Of a stretch of DNA of 64,000 bases, positions 39,101 through 53,839 are shown in pieces. This DNA comes from Apteryx mantelli (lineage: Eukaryota > Chordata > Aves > Apterygiformes > Apterygidae), in assembly GCF_036417845.1 (NCBI RefSeq), contig NC_089980.1, forward strand, positions 117,205,169-117,269,168, read 5' to 3'. Both the position numbers and the translations under genes were made by a program. The stretch's first letter is position 1. Every line of letters begins with the position of its first letter. Under the pieces are notes generated by a model, which was not told the DNA's origin, ran no database searches, and saw only the letters and a list, made by a program, of their open reading frames with translations.

Positions 39101-40544
39101 AGCAAAAATAAAAAAGGTATGAGGGGAAAATTCCACTGTAACTACAGATGAGAAACAAATGTAATAACTTAATAAAGAAAAATTTTTTAGTCTCAAAGAA
39201 TATACATAAAGACTGGAGAAGGCAAGGTCTTCACACTCTGGAATATAGAATGGCAAAGCTTTGGCATTAATATGGAGTTTCACCATAATTTGGCACTTAA
39301 GGTGTGAACTCATAGCCTCGGGTTTTAGTGAAATAACTATTAGTAGAGCATTAAATTCCTACAAGAAAAATGACAGCACAATAATTCATCTCTTTTTCGG
39401 TAGTACTTTGGTAGACTGTTGTCTATTACTCACAGTTCTGAGTCTGTAGTAATATCTAACTAGTCCAACACTATTTTCTAGGATGGGACAAAGTACTTGA
39501 CAGGTGTTTTGCTGTGGAAGTTTAAAAACCATTTATAGAAAAGGAGCAACACAGGAGAAGACACAGGGAAAAAAAACTGCCTAACTGCTGTTTATTTCAT
39601 ATTGCTAGATATAATGCACAACAGAAAATATCAGCATGTCACTTTTACAATGACAGCAGGGCCATAAAACTTTTATGATTATATAAAATGGTAAATCATT
39701 TCGTAGATGGTAAATGGAGCAATAACAGTGTCTAGCAGAAATGCTGTCATTTTGCTCTAGCCACATTAAAAACTTTCTACAACATTTAGATGGAGAGCTA
39801 GAATAGATAACTCAAAATATATATATTTACATGACATATAGTGGATCTGGGCAGAGGCCGATGATAAAAAATACCCAGCTATAGCTTACTCCAGTATTTC
39901 TCAAGCCTTATACAGAGTACTAGTTTGTGCTCATATACAATGATGCAGGGGTGAGAAGCCAGTGTATTTATGCTATTGTATTGCACTAGTCATCTGTAGC
40001 ATTTAAAAAAGGTGTTCTATTATTCTCCATTTCTGAGTGTGATACCAAGACACAGGGAGAAAAAAAGCATTTTTTTTAGGGCATTTGAAAGTGCTCGCAT
40101 CTCAGACCTCCTATTATTAGTCAACATGCATGCACTGGATCAGACTAACCTATTCTAAATTTTATGGGAAGTTTTTAGAGTTTACAGAAAAAATTATAGT
40201 CTATGCACTCATCTGAGTACAGAGAATGTTCCCCAGTTTCACCTCTCTGGGTGCTGGTGACTCCAAAGTAAATCATGGTAAAAAGACCATGGTTGTCTTC
40301 TGGCTCTTTACCTAGCGTGGTTTAACTTGCTGCCACCCATTTTGGGCTTTTGCGTTATATTGAATAATCAAACTTAAAGATCAGCTGAAAATACTTGGCA
40401 CATAAAATATGTTTTTTTGTAACTGGGCACACTAGGTACCTTGTTATACTGCACAAAATATATTTTCCTCTCATCTAAATGACTGTGCACACTCCAGATT
40501 TAGTACTTATCCCTGAAGTGACAGATGCACTTAAATTTACTCGC

Positions 40545-40640
40545 AGTGGTAGTCCCATTGACTTCAGCAGGATAGTTCATGTAGTTAAAATTAAACAAGT
40601 ACAGGCACATTTGCAAGTTCAGATCTTTTCCTTGCAGTCA
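40545..40640. repeat. Possible ancient amniote interspersed repeat
   Basis: The segment contains GTCCCATTGACTTCAGCAGG followed by TAGTTCATGTAGTTAAAATT and a GTACAGGCACATTTGCA stretch. I associate this order of words with an old dispersed repeat in bird, turtle and crocodile DNA. It does not code. The family and limits are uncertain. Confidence 0.35.
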
Positions 40641-43600
40641 TCAGTATGTCATTACATGCCCCCAGGAACTCTGCAGCTCAATGAGATCATCTTTCTTTTG
40701 TATGTATATTAAAAAAAAAAAAAAGTATCAGGATTAAAAGGAGTTTTTGAAGACCTAAAGCATTCATTACAGTGAAAGAAGAGTGACATGCCGGAAAACA
40801 GATTAACCTACTCTTTGTCAAAAACGTATCCTCATGGTTACTGGAGAATGCACAGGTGTAAAAGCTAGCATGGAGGAGTTATTTTGGCACAGTGATCTAG
40901 TTCTGCATGAGAGAGGTGCTGCTGGACTACTTGTGCACAGCCAGGTTTGGTATGTTCAGTGCTTATCGCTGTAAGGCAACCCACACAGCTGAAAAACATG
41001 CTCGTAACCAAAGAGAGACTCCCTCTGCAGCTGCCCGGTGATGGCTGTTGCTTCATCTGTGTCTTTCCTTTTGATGAAAGGTTTTGAAAACACAGGATTT
41101 AGCTCTCTCCTGATTTAAGACATGAATCATCCTTTCCTCTGATGGCTTCTCCACTCTGGATTATGTTTTCCTTAGTGAACCAAGTAGCAAGAAAGATTAG
41201 AAAGAGAGTCCTCCTCCTTCTCACTTACCTTTTATGAATTAGTAACAGATCCATTCAAGTTTAGGGTCCAAAGCATAGTCTGCATCAGGGATTAATTTGG
41301 TACAGCACAGAGCGATGCTGTGAAGCTCTTTTTATACCCACTGATGCTGGGAGTGGGCTAGCCTATGAAGTGAAGTAGGACAGCCACAGAATATTTAGGT
41401 AGCTCAGGCCACCAGGTTTTCATCATACAGCTTCCAGAGCATAGGGTCTAACTTGTACTCTGAAGAGATACACTGGAGTTGCTCTAGGGAAGTGGAAAAT
41501 ATCTCAACTTTATTTTTGTTATAATATCATTTTATCTGTGGAATTATACAGGTATAAAACCAAAGAGAAGAGGTTTGGACCCACAGGCTTCGTCTACTCC
41601 AGTAAATTAAATGTGTCCTGGTTTGTCTGGCACTGAGACTGGCTGGCATGAGACAGACCATGGCCATGTTGTTAAACTCTCCTACCCTCCAGACCATGGT
41701 GACCACATGCAACCTGCTCCTGGGAGGGCTACCTGACAAGCCATGCCCCAAAACTGTCCAGGAAAATGCTAGTTGACCTGGGCCAGAGTGCCAGGTTTGG
41801 ATGGGACAGACAACTGGGTTATAATGCCTGGGACCATTTAATTTGCCATTATAAACATAACCACAGTTCATATTTAGGAAAAGGCTCCAGTTAGGATAAT
41901 ACTGATGTACTTTGATACATATATAACAATATCTGATTACTCTAACTTGCCAGTTTCCTTCATGAGTTAAATATAAGTAGTATGATTGGTTCTGTTCTGG
42001 TTTTGGAGGTTTATCAAGCAAAGACTAACTTTCCATTCTGTCTTCTAGGAAACTCACAAATATGCATAAAATCAGAGCAAAATGCAGCTGCCCTAACTCA
42101 CAAAAATGTTATTAAATGATCTGGGTCTGTTTGTTTGACCATTTTGTCCTAATTATGATAGCACATAAAAGACAAATGTAAAGCTTTGCAATGAAAACAA
42201 GGGAATGAAGCCAAATTCTTGCTGTTAAACATGGGCCAAACAAATCCTTTTGATCTTTGAGATGCAAGGAGGAAAGAGTTCAGTGGAAACTGCTTGATCT
42301 GCTGAGGGTGATAAAGAATATCACACATGGCTTAAGCCTCTTGTTCAAATTTATGGGAACATACCATCTCATATTCTGGGTAGAAAAAATCCTATCCTAG
42401 ATTGTTATCAGGTAATAGGTTAAAATAAGTAAATACTACTTTTTGAAAGAACAAACAAAACTCAGTATTGGCATTTGAGCAGTGTGTAGAACAGAACCCT
42501 GCTGTGGTGCGAATGGGCATGAGGATTAGGGGATGTACCACCTTCAATGCACTGTTTTGACAGCTTATCCCTTGGAGTCTGCATGAGCTCAAAGTCTCAC
42601 AGAGAGGCTTCTTTCTCAAATGCTGCCTAAAGGGAAAGAAGAATTAGATTATAACATTGGATAGGGAGCTGAAGGTCTAGAATAAATTCTGTTTACTAAA
42701 ACATATTCTGGTGCTTAATCTGATCCTGTGTGAGCTTACACACATACCAAAGTTTAGAGAATGGAAGAGGAGAATCCTTGGCAACTTGGCAACAGTGATT
42801 GGTGATGTTCTAAAGGAAGAAGCTGTGTATGAGGAAAGGACAGAAGAAGGACAAAGAAAGATCATACTAGTACATGTGTAAACACTATAGAAGATGAATC
42901 TTACTCTCAAAATAATACCTGTGTCTTGGTCAAGTATCCCCATAAATCTCTGTAATGGCCTAGGATTTGAGAACTAAATCCTTTTTGTTCCTGAAATAAA
43001 TTTTAGAGACAGTATTTCAAGAGCTCTTTTTATGAATCTAACAAAGAAAAAATGTAATTTGTATGTAGAATTTTCTTCAGCTAACTAAAATTGTATTTTT
43101 TAACACTCATTTGGTTTGGTCTTTTGGAACAATCTTTCTGCCACTAGTAAATTGTTATTCAACACCTGTCCATGCATTTTGTTCAGAACTGTCCATTGAC
43201 CAGAAAAAAAGTATGTTCTGTTAAAGCACGTTTAGAAATAACATGATGCATAATCATCTCCTCAATTTCCATTGTTTAAAATAAGCAATTTTGAGGTTAG
43301 TCAAGTAAGAGAGCCTTTAAAAATAATTTCTCGTTCTCTGGTTACTTCATAGTTTTCACACAGATGGTGCTGTTTTTTTAAATTGTGAGTGTAAGGATCA
43401 TGAAAAAGCACTAAGCCATTAGATCTAGGATACCATCTTGAGAAATGTACCATATGGAAAGTACCTATGAAAAATGTCTCCTTCTCTGTCTCTGCCCCCC
43501 AATGCATACACACAGACCTTGTCTTGCCGGGAAACATCAACTGTCCGACACCACCGCCAGCCTTGTACGCTGCTTGGAGCATAGCTGTCTTGTGGAGCCT

Positions 43601-46600
43601 GCACTCAAAGACTCCCTCACTGCTCCTGGGAGGTGAACGGGACTCGTCCCACGTAGCCAGATCATCACAACTTGCAGCCAGGAGAGGAGGCAGGCATAGG
43701 AGGTGGAGGCTTTGTTTTCCAGGGATTGTAACATTTTGAAAATTTCCTCCTTAGTCCCCTTCTCCTGGGTGTAGATTTTTACTGCAAAATTAATTAGAAA
43801 TGTTTAACATGACAAAGGTGGGAGAATGAGCTACACTTGTGATGTGTGTTGTGGGTAGGGGCTAGGACACTGTCTGCACTCACTTTTGACCTAGTATTAG
43901 TTAGGTGACCTAAAACGGAAAACTCGGTAAAGTTCCACATTATCACTCTCTTGATGTCCACTAATTGATAGAGACAGAAGAATATATCGCTGTGGGAAAG
44001 TTTTTAAACAACTTCTTGGTCAAATTGTACACACAGATCCTGACATATTTAGCACAAGGGGAAATGACTGCTAAGCCTCTCAAGAGGCTGCTTTGTAATT
44101 GTCTCGCTGAAGCATTGTTATTACCACTAATAAAAGGGTTGCAGTTAAGAAAACAGCACTCATGTTTAAGAGCTAAATGTGCAAGGGGGGAAATGGAGTA
44201 AGCAAGCAGATGTCAACAGTTGTTAACATACAAACTCTCCAGTGGTGGCAATGCAAGAGGTGGGATGTTAATTGCTTTCCTGGAAGATGCCCTCTAATAT
44301 GTGAACTGATTGTGTGATGCTTCTGTAGTCCTACAGACTTTATTTGAAATTCAAAAACCTGTTTTCTCATCAGTGTGTACCAGTCACAGCAACTTCCAAT
44401 TTCATATTTCCCTGCAGTCTTTCCCCAGATATTAGAAAAAGATTCTACACAGCAGACATGGTTGAGGCAGCTACCTTAGGAAAGGTTGAAGAAGCTCTTT
44501 TTGCTAATACTACTACTATTGTTTGTATCAAAAGAGTGTTCATGGATCTGAAACAAGTTTGTATTTGTGCTGTTTGTTTTGGTGTGTTTTGTATTTGTGT
44601 GGTTTTCCACCTATTAAACTTCTTTCATATATGAATCCTTTGCTGCCTCAGTGGGTCACAAATGTACGCAGTCATTGGAGAAGAAATAAAGGCCATGGAG
44701 ATATACAGCGGCTGCCTGACCAGGCTGGTACCTGCATGTCAGGGTGGTGATGGCTGAGCAGGACAGGAGGATATTCAGGGTGGTTGCATCAGGCTCTGTG
44801 CAGACATCTGATGACAGATAGTAAGTGCATGGAGGAATTTATAGCTTGAAAGATGAGGTAAACAGAAGGAGAAAGAAAGAAATTCACTCAAAGTGACCCA
44901 GCAGACCTAGAAGAAAGATCCCAGGATTATCGAGCGCTATCCAGTACTCAGCCTTTTTGTGTCGTGCTGCCTTTTTGGCTTCACATTCACAAGCTGCAGC
45001 TGATCGAAGGGGTTAACCCTGTGTGTGCCTCTTCAGTTTTCTCTTGGAGGGAACCAGTAGCAGAGGTCTATGTCCGCTCTGCAATTCAGAACCTGCTATT
45101 CTCTCCTATGCTGGCAAGGACGATGGTTGAAATGAATACAGTGAATTATGAAAAATAGTCTGTACTGAGCAAACATATCTTGTCTTCTGCTTCCTCTGAG
45201 CTTGCGAGTCAGAGCTTTTCTCTAATTAATGTGCTGGCTCTGGAGGGACCAGCTGTGGTAATGAGCACAGACCACGCTGCTCTGTTCCTGCTGCAACGGC
45301 GCAACTCCAGCAAACGGCTGGCGCTGCAGCAGCTTCCAGACTTGCGTTTCTTTGATGGATTAAAACATAGTAACAATTTACTTACCTATGAAACTTAATA
45401 TTTCATTCAGGAAATGAAAGAGACATTCACAGGCTTATGCACTCTCACTGTTTTATATCATCAGTCTTCTTGCCTTTGAATTTTTCAGGTCAGGAACCAT
45501 TTTGGGATTGTGTAATACTTAAACAATGGAACTTTGAGTCTGAGTGAGGCTTTTGGATGCTTCATTTGAAAATGTGACTCATACAGACATTAACATACAA
45601 TAACATATGATTCTTCCTGATTTTCATATTCCAAAATTTTAAACAAGGATGAAAACATGTTTGTGTTTCACTTTAGATACTTCAGAAGATTATTATGTTT
45701 GCCACCAGAAGTTATAATGACATTTGTGGAGGCTTTTTTGAATGCAGTAACATCACAAAGAACTATTTTAATTTTAAATAAATTGGACTAAGCTTTAATC
45801 TGCTTAGACCGTATTCTAAACTCTCTAGATTCCTATGCAAGTTCACTTCCTGACCACTGTCTGGACATTAAATTTGCTAGAGGGAGAGAAGTCTCAAAAT
45901 ATTCTGTCCCCATGTGCCTGAGTAGAGGAGAGGAGAGGTGGGATGGGAAATACCCACTGAGGGCGGATGTCCACGTGGGTTCTGGAGTTTGCTCTGTGCT
46001 GTTTGCTCTGCCAGCAGAGCAGCATCCCCTACCACCCAGGCAGTCAGCACGTGCCTAGCTCGAACTTGGTCACGGCGTGCGCTGCCTTTTGCCATGCTTA
46101 TATGTTGGGAGCCAAGACTTTGTCGGGGTGGATGACGGGTTGGGTGACATTGGGAAAGAGAGAGAAGAGAAAGAATCGCTGGGACCAGCATTATGTCGGA
46201 GAGCAAAGGGACGTGCAAGACCCTGAGCTGGGTGGTAGGAAATACAGCTGTGGAAGTCCCACTAGCAAAAATATTGGTGTTAGTATATTTGAACCCTAGC
46301 CAAATACTGACCTGGCAAACCAGCAGCAAGACTTTTGCATTGGTTGTAGGCAAGATACAGGGCCAGCAGAGATTTCAGAAGGAAGGCGAGCAGGGGAAGC
46401 CAGGGGAATAGGCAGGCAGCAGCCTCTTCTTGTTGTCTTTCAGCAGCTGGCTGCGTAGCCTCAGGATATGGTGAATCAAATGCTGAAAATAAATACAGAA
46501 CTAAAGATTCTTCTAACCTCCAGTGTTTTAATTTTACCTGTACCAGGACATGTAAGAAGACATCACAGCTTCTGGAAAGAGGTAATAGGAAGCTTTAAAC

Positions 46601-47964
46601 TTGAACAATGAGTTATTTCTTTTCTGGCGGAGGAAGGAACAGCTAAATTACCCTGCTCTGCTTTGTTTACAGTTCATGGAGTTCCTGCTGAATGCAAAGT
46701 GCTGAACAGAGAGGATGTTTGATGTAAGAAACAGCACAGGGCTGATTCACTCTGTAGCATGGCTGTTTCAGGAAACAAATTGTTATTTCTTTGCCTGTAT
46801 CAATTTTGCCATTAACTCTTAAGATAGGAGTAAACCTTCTTTCTCTGCTGCTTCCATCATCAGAAAGTTTTCCTTAAGTACACAGTTAATTGGAGATGTT
46901 TTAATTTACAGGGTTACATTCATGTGGCCCTACTGCCCCCTTGACTATGGCCACTCTGATGCTGTTGAAACTGGAACTGAAAGTCCATATATTTTATAGA
47001 CAAAAATTTGCTGACTATATCATTAAACTTTCATGTACCTACCACCCCATTTTCTTCCTCTGTGAAGAGACTGTAGTTCCATGCAATGATTTTAAACATA
47101 CAAAGTCTAAAAATAATCATCTTCACATAGCTGTTTTTGTAGCTAATTTGTAAGAATTAACTTTTCTTAAGCCTTTTTTGTGTTATTTTGTTTTTGCAGT
47201 TATTGGCTAGAATTGTCTATGGTCATTCAGTCTACCATTTTATGCAGCAAATGTAAGCCTGATTCTCATTCTTGCTGCATACTCAAAATAAAGTCAATGG
47301 CTACCACAGAGGTTCAGCCTTTTAAAGGGAGACTGTACAATTTTTATCTCATGAGCATGTTGGATGAAAAATTAAGAATGATTTCTTTTAGCTTAAAGGA
47401 TATCTGCCTGCTATGATTTTTTTATGTCTTTTCATAAATAATCTTCACCTTGAAAAGTTTATCTTATTCTTATGTGGACATTTTCTTAGCAAAGGGAAAA
47501 GAAAACAGAAATCCTTTAAACATGCCAAATAACCATTTACAAAGGAACATTTTCTTTTTCTCACTGAAACTTCAGGCAGGGGGTCAAGCCACTTATTTTA
47601 AAGAAGGAATTCTGATATCAGCATTAAAAAATACACATTTTTCTTCTGGGGCAAATTTGTAAACTTGGAACTTTTTAAAGCTTTGCTTATGTTAGATAAA
47701 AACCTGTACATTTTATTGTGAGGAGCAAAATCCTAGACTGAGCTGTTTGTTTGTTATTTTTTATTTCTGACACTTTATGATCCCATACAGACTACGATAG
47801 TAATTTTATCAGTGCTAATTCTGACCAGCTAGTCAAGCAAAGTGTGAGTAAAAACATTGCTGCCGCAGGACCCCATCCCATTATAGACCTAATTCACATT
47901 TTTCCTTCTCTGAACCTTCCTTCTGGCTCGCATCTCTGTCCTCTACATCCTGTTACCACTGTAA

Positions 47965-48085
47965 ACATTTAGCATGACAAGGTTGGTGGATAAGGGGTAA
48001 TCTTTTATTAGAACAACTTCTGTATTTGAAAGAAGTAGATAAGCTTTCCAGCACACAAGTCCTTCTTCGGATATAAAGCAGAAGC
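47965..48085 (-). repeat. Possible ancient SINE-like or retroelement tail
   Basis: Read on the minus strand it runs from TCCGAAGAAGGACTTGTGTG through GAAAGCTTATCTACTTC to CTAATAAAAGATTACCCC and ends near CCACCAACCTTGTC. The order GAAGAAG...GAAAGCTTAT...CTAATAAA resembles the 3' portion of old amniote SINE-like repeats. Identification is from memory and weak. Confidence 0.35.
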
Positions 48086-51000
48086 AGCAAGCTTCAGGGC
48101 TAAATCCAAGTTACTCTGAATTTAATTAGATATGTTAATCATTTAAGACAACTGAGAGCAGCTGGGTAGTTTGAACCTCTGGAATAGAGTGGGGGATGTT
48201 AGATAAGAAAGTGATTATCACTCACTGACTCCCCTCCTCCACTACCAAAAAACAAAACGAAACAGGTAATGTATTGCCTAAGGAAGAGGGGAAGGTTAAT
48301 GGAAGGAGAGAGGAGAGAAACAATACTGTGCCATTAAAAACATTTCTCTGAGTCACAGTTTTATGGATTGCGGTTCCTAGCCTCAGCTTTTGGAAGTGTT
48401 TTCTATGTTTAGTAAGAAAAGCAACAGAAGAGGAAGCACTGAAACAGAATAAGTGATGACTACTCCTCAGCACCTATACCAGTAATTTCAAATATCTGAA
48501 GCGAAGAAAACACACCGTTGCTCTGGGTACCGTCTAAGTAGAATTTACTGGCAGGAGTGAAGGGCTGCTCCCTATCATCCTTCTGTCACACACAGCAATC
48601 AGGAACAGATGATCAAATGCTTTATTTATTTCAAGATGAAAAATAGTTTGAAACTGAATTATAACTGAATGTGCAAATCAGTAACTGAAGGACAACTAAA
48701 GGGCACTACCAAGATATTGTATTTTTCCAGCAGATGAAGCCTTTCAAACAGAAGAAAATCAGAAATAACTTATACTTAAATCCAGTTAAGACACAAAAGA
48801 CCTCTGACTATGGTTTTTAGTAATTCCAGACAATAAAGACCAGACCAGTTAGCCTTTAAATGAAACTGGCTGTTATGGACGTCCATTTCTTGTGATTTTT
48901 CTCTTTCTCATGCCCCTGCTAGAAAGGGCACAATTTAGTACTGGTTTTATGCAGCCCAGAACTCCAGGTGACTGTTAAGAACCCTTCTCACTAACTCAAT
49001 ATCAAGAAATTGCTTCCTAAATGGCAGAACTAGTGATTTGTCTGGAAATCTGTACTCCTTTAGGGCAAAGCTGAAAACGGGAATGCAGTGCCTAAAAAGT
49101 AGAGACAAAACATTCTTGGAAAAAAAAATAGGAAGACTTGGTTCTGGAATGAGTCACTGTTTGAGATGGAGCTAACTCCAAAGCTCATCAGCTGCATGAT
49201 GCGTTGCAATATGATTTTTATAATTATCAAAAGGTTTTGGAAAGTTATATTAAATCACATTATATGCACTTATCTAAAGTAGACTTGCCTAGAACAACTA
49301 AGTAGGGAAGATATGGAAAATTCTTTATAAGATAACAGATATAATAAAGATTATGAATATGTAATTTACCAAGAAACAATTATTGTAGATAGACACTGAG
49401 ATGAAGAGTAAGACAGCTTGTTCATTGTAGCACACTGTGTTATATATCATAATAACTACACCTTACCAATATGAGGCTTTCACAAAAAAAATTACCCTGT
49501 TGTTTCATTTTTTTCTCTGTAAGCTCCTGAAACAGGGACAAGATCATCCTGTGTTGACAGAGTTCCAAGCATGTGATCCTGAAATGATTTTGCTAGCTAC
49601 AAAACTGTAGAAAATCTTGTCACAATAATGTCTGTTCTATAGATTATCTTCTGACTGTAAATAAAAGCCATTTAAAAGCATTATGAGTCAATACTTTGGC
49701 ACAGCTCTTTTTATAACCCACTCCTCTATATTAAGAATATGTGATTATTCTTTATATTTTGACATGTAAAAAGCAGAGGCTCGTTAGAGCTTGAAGAACA
49801 ATAGTGTGAAATAATTTACTATGGTTTGCAGAAGCCTTTCAAATGCAGCTCCTTCCTCAGGTGCATCTGAGGTGACTCAACTGTTTGCCTGCCAGTTTGA
49901 AAGCTGAAGGATAGCGAAGTCTGGTGGCTGGCAAGCTCCCCAGCACATAGAAATCAGTGTAGTTCCATTGATTCACACAAGCTATGAACTTGCCTTTTTG
50001 CAAAATGTTCAGTGATTTATTTTTAACTTCAAAGGGTGTCATGTTAAATACAAATGGCAGAGGAAATAGCTAAAATAAGTAGTAGGAATTTCACAGAAGC
50101 ATAATAATATTCTAAAAGTTACTTAGCTTCAGAGAAAGGGGAAAAGTAAGAGCTGTCCTGGGATAACTCAAGTCTGAAACTATTTCTTCTGCTTATATCC
50201 AAAGACTTCTGGATTCTCCAGGCCCTTCGTGCTGTCAGGGGTATTTCACAATAATGTCAGTCTTCTAGTAAGAATTTGGGCATTGCTATAGATTCAATAG
50301 GCTGAATCCCATATCTATCTAGCTCTTTAATTTAACTGCAGTTTTCTGCCATATTCAATAATTTTATATCTACAAAGAAAAGCTACTCTTCTGTGCCACT
50401 GCCCACAGTGAGTCTAGGAGCAAGTTTTTCCCATAACTCCTGCAGCCAGTATAGCCAGGTCCCCACATCTAAAGCACTGCACTGTCTTTTAGCATCTGTC
50501 CCCATCAGAACAAGTAAAACCCACTGTTTTGTTAAAATCCTTCGCTGCTCAGTTCATCTCAGGCTGAGAACCCTTCTCAAGATGACAGACTGCACTGTAA
50601 TAATATGGGCCCATTGGGAACAGTGGGCTTAGGACACCTTGCTGTCACTTAACCACTTGCAAATCAATTGAAGCACACTGATTTCAGAACCAAAATTTAT
50701 GATTATGGCTCAGGTAGTCTAGCCATGGGAATTCAACCTGATCCTAAGCAAAGCTTGAACAGGATCTGAGTCACTTCTTGTTTGTGAGAACAGTGCAGTG
50801 AAATGGTCATCAGAAGAGAAGACTTTTACAGCAAAGGAAAGAAAAAGCACTGTTACTTATGTCACTTTTTTCTCCAACAATGTCAATCCTATATGGAATC
50901 TTCTAGTGGTTTTTGGACTGATCCAAACAAGCCTTATTTACAGAGTGTTTGGCAGGAGCTGGAGCTCTTTACCTAGCCCCAGCTAGAGTCACTTGGCAAT

Positions 51001-53839
51001 CCACTCTTAGCTGTTATAGGAGTATATGTCAAATAACTGTTATACTGTACATACCACCATAGGCTAGCGTCATTCCCAGAAATAGTCTATGAGCACAAGT
51101 GACATTGAAGAGATTCATAATATTTGTATTAACATGTTTTTCCCCAAGTTGCTTGGTTCTTAAACATTATTCTCTAGAGCTCTCCAAAGCTGGCTTGGAA
51201 CTTCAAGTTATTTCTCTGCCACAGAAATACTTCCTACTGGTTGTAAACCACTTTTGAGCTTTTCTACAGTGATCAGTCACTGTCTGGAAGAACACAGTCA
51301 ACTGAAGTGCACCTGGACCCAAAAATCATTTCTGGCAGAAGACACCAACATTAGACGGATGATTCACCCACAGGAAGGTGAAAGCAAATTACCAAGCAAC
51401 CTGAAAAGCTGGGAGTAGTGGGGAGTGCAGGAAAATAAGTATGATTTTTTACAATAAGAACTTGAGACATGAAGGAAAATTAAGAGCAAAGTTAACAAAT
51501 GATGACTAGACATAATCAAACGGCGACATTATCTCATTAAAGCAAGTTTATTTTCAGCTCGTTTCCTTAATACTACCTTCTCATGTATTCATGCTGTATC
51601 GTTAGTCTTTGAAGAATAAAGTTGAATAAAACTGTTCATGAAAGAAGGATTACTTTGACTGTCCTTTGAGAGGCGTTGGCTATATGTACATTCACACAGC
51701 AGGGAGATCTTTACTATCGTACTAAAAATTGGAGAATTTTGTACCTGGCAGTAACTGTAGAATCATACCTTAGACTTTTTTTCTACATCTACCTCCTGTG
51801 GCTATAAAAGGGACAGATCATTGTGCTCCCCTGCAGTTCCTTTAGATACAGAATCACAAAATTTTGTAGTGATCTGTCAGAAAGGGGTAGGAGTGCAGGC
51901 AGTGACTGTACACATCAAGAACGCATCAAGATGGAGAACAGTTGCAGATAAGAAACTCTCTCTTCTCTTTCATGTGACTATCTCCAGGTATATTCACACT
52001 GTGGGCTACTTTGTGAATCTCACCTACTTTCCTAGAAAACCACTACCAAAAAGGCTTTGATAGATAAAGAAAAGAACAGGATGCATAGATTCAAAAGTCT
52101 TGGTTATTAAAGGTATAAGAAGTGCCTTCAAGTATCCCTGAGGAGTCAGGTACAAGAGGGAAAGGGAAACACTGAAGGCTCTCTTCAGCCATCTCACAAT
52201 ATAGTAAGATAAGAGAATATTGAAAAACCTTTATTTTGTGGAAAAGCAGATATATGTTTCCTTCAGCTGTGGGAAGTAAGCCTCTACCTTTTACCAGGTA
52301 ATGATGCCCTAAAATATTTTAATCTAGATTTATACCAGGCTGAAAATCCGGTCTACCTGGCCAAATATTTCCTAATAAAATTCCTCCTGCAATCACTGAG
52401 AAAGCATACCTGCATTAGTCTAAGAGCTATCACAGGGTCAGCCATCACCCTACACCTTTTATGAGATACAGGTGAATTGAGTGGGAACTGGAGGTTCTCC
52501 AGCAGCCATTGCTGATATGAAAGTCTCTTTGGCTACTAGTGTTTGGGTATAGAAAGAGGATTATACCTATGCACAAACACTTAGAAAAAAATGTCAGGAT
52601 ATTTCTTTGTTCATAGATCTATTCAATGATAATACATTCAATTATGAATTGTGTAATTTAAATAGGAGTATGTCTGCCATATGTTCTATTGCTGGATTAG
52701 GGCTACAGAACATTCAGGCATCAACAATACATTGCTTTCTGTCAGGAAGTTTGTTGTTTCTTGCTAATTAAAAGGTTCATTTTCAGCCCAGCGTATTGTG
52801 TGAAGGAAGGTTTGGACCCTTAGGATTTTCATTTGAATGTTTTAAATGAGACAGAAGTGTTCCAGGGAAGAGAAATTACCTGAAAATCAGACATCTTCCG
52901 GCATCTGTTTCTGACATCTGATCTATTTTTTGACATCTGAATCAAACTAAATTGGTATTTCTATTCAGTCATCCCAGAAGGAAAATTTTCAGTGCTGCAA
53001 ATCTTGGAATGAGGAAGAGATGCAAAAGGAGCCAGAGAGGACTTCCATTTGAAGATAGGTCCAGTGCTAACACGCTGTAAACAGCAAAATGAAACTAATG
53101 TTCAGTAATTATGCTAGAATAACCAGCAGAACTTATAGGAAAAGCCAGACCCTAGAAGATTCATCCAAGTATTAAAAACTTGATGCAAAATTCAAAATCT
53201 GAATTTGCATTTGCATTGCTTTTGCATCTTAGAAGATGTATGCAGAAAATTTTGAATGGAAAATGCCTGTGGTTTCTCCATATTAAAAGGTTTGAAGGTA
53301 AAATGAAAAGTAATTGTTTAATAATCATTACTCCCCAGCTCTGGTTATTATTCCTTCCTTCAACTGAAGAGGAATAATTGATTCAGTGGAATGTAAGTTT
53401 TATAAGAAATTTATCCTTTTTTTAAATTATTTTCTAAATGCAAATAAGAGTGTGCCCTGAACCTACTTGTATTATTCCTTGGGAGTGTTCATGACATGGT
53501 TGATAAATCTGGAAACTAAGTTTTAGGACCTTGATGCAACCTGCTTTTGGGCTCTCTGAAAGGTCATTCTCACAATAGTGGAAAAACATGCAAGCAGATC
53601 TGTTACTAGTTTCTGTCTGGATCCATTCCATGAGCATGTCAGTCCCCATTATCATGCTGGGGAAAATAATCTATTTTTTTAACTTGTCCTGGAAGCTTAG
53701 ATGACAGTATATGCTTTAAATAAGGGCATGTCAGTTTGCTTATCACTCCATAGATAGAATCACAGAATCACAGAATCGCTGAGGTTGGAAGGGACCTCTG
53801 GAGATCATCTAGTCCAACCCCCCTGCTCAGCAGGGTCAC

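Larger units (their letters stand above)
29896..53755. other. Gene-poor interval of about 24 kb
   Basis: I find no exon, RNA gene or intact transposon in this interval. The longest open frames (minus strand at 41,527-42,021, 164 codons; minus strand at 45,877-46,353, 158 codons) have no recognisable motifs and overlap frames on the other strand. It carries a CA microsatellite and the degenerate ancient repeats listed separately (34.9, 35.9, 40.5 and 48.0 kb). Conserved regulatory elements could be present but cannot be recognised without alignment to other genomes. Confidence 0.5.

Noticed and set aside
41527-42021. 164-codon minus-strand open frame
   Set aside because: Longest frame in the gene-poor interval, but no domain, no nearby promoter or splice pattern, and composition like the surrounding DNA. 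Chance is the simplest explanation.
45877-46353. 158-codon minus-strand open frame
   Set aside because: No recognisable motif, and shorter plus-strand frames cover the same DNA. Not supported as a gene.
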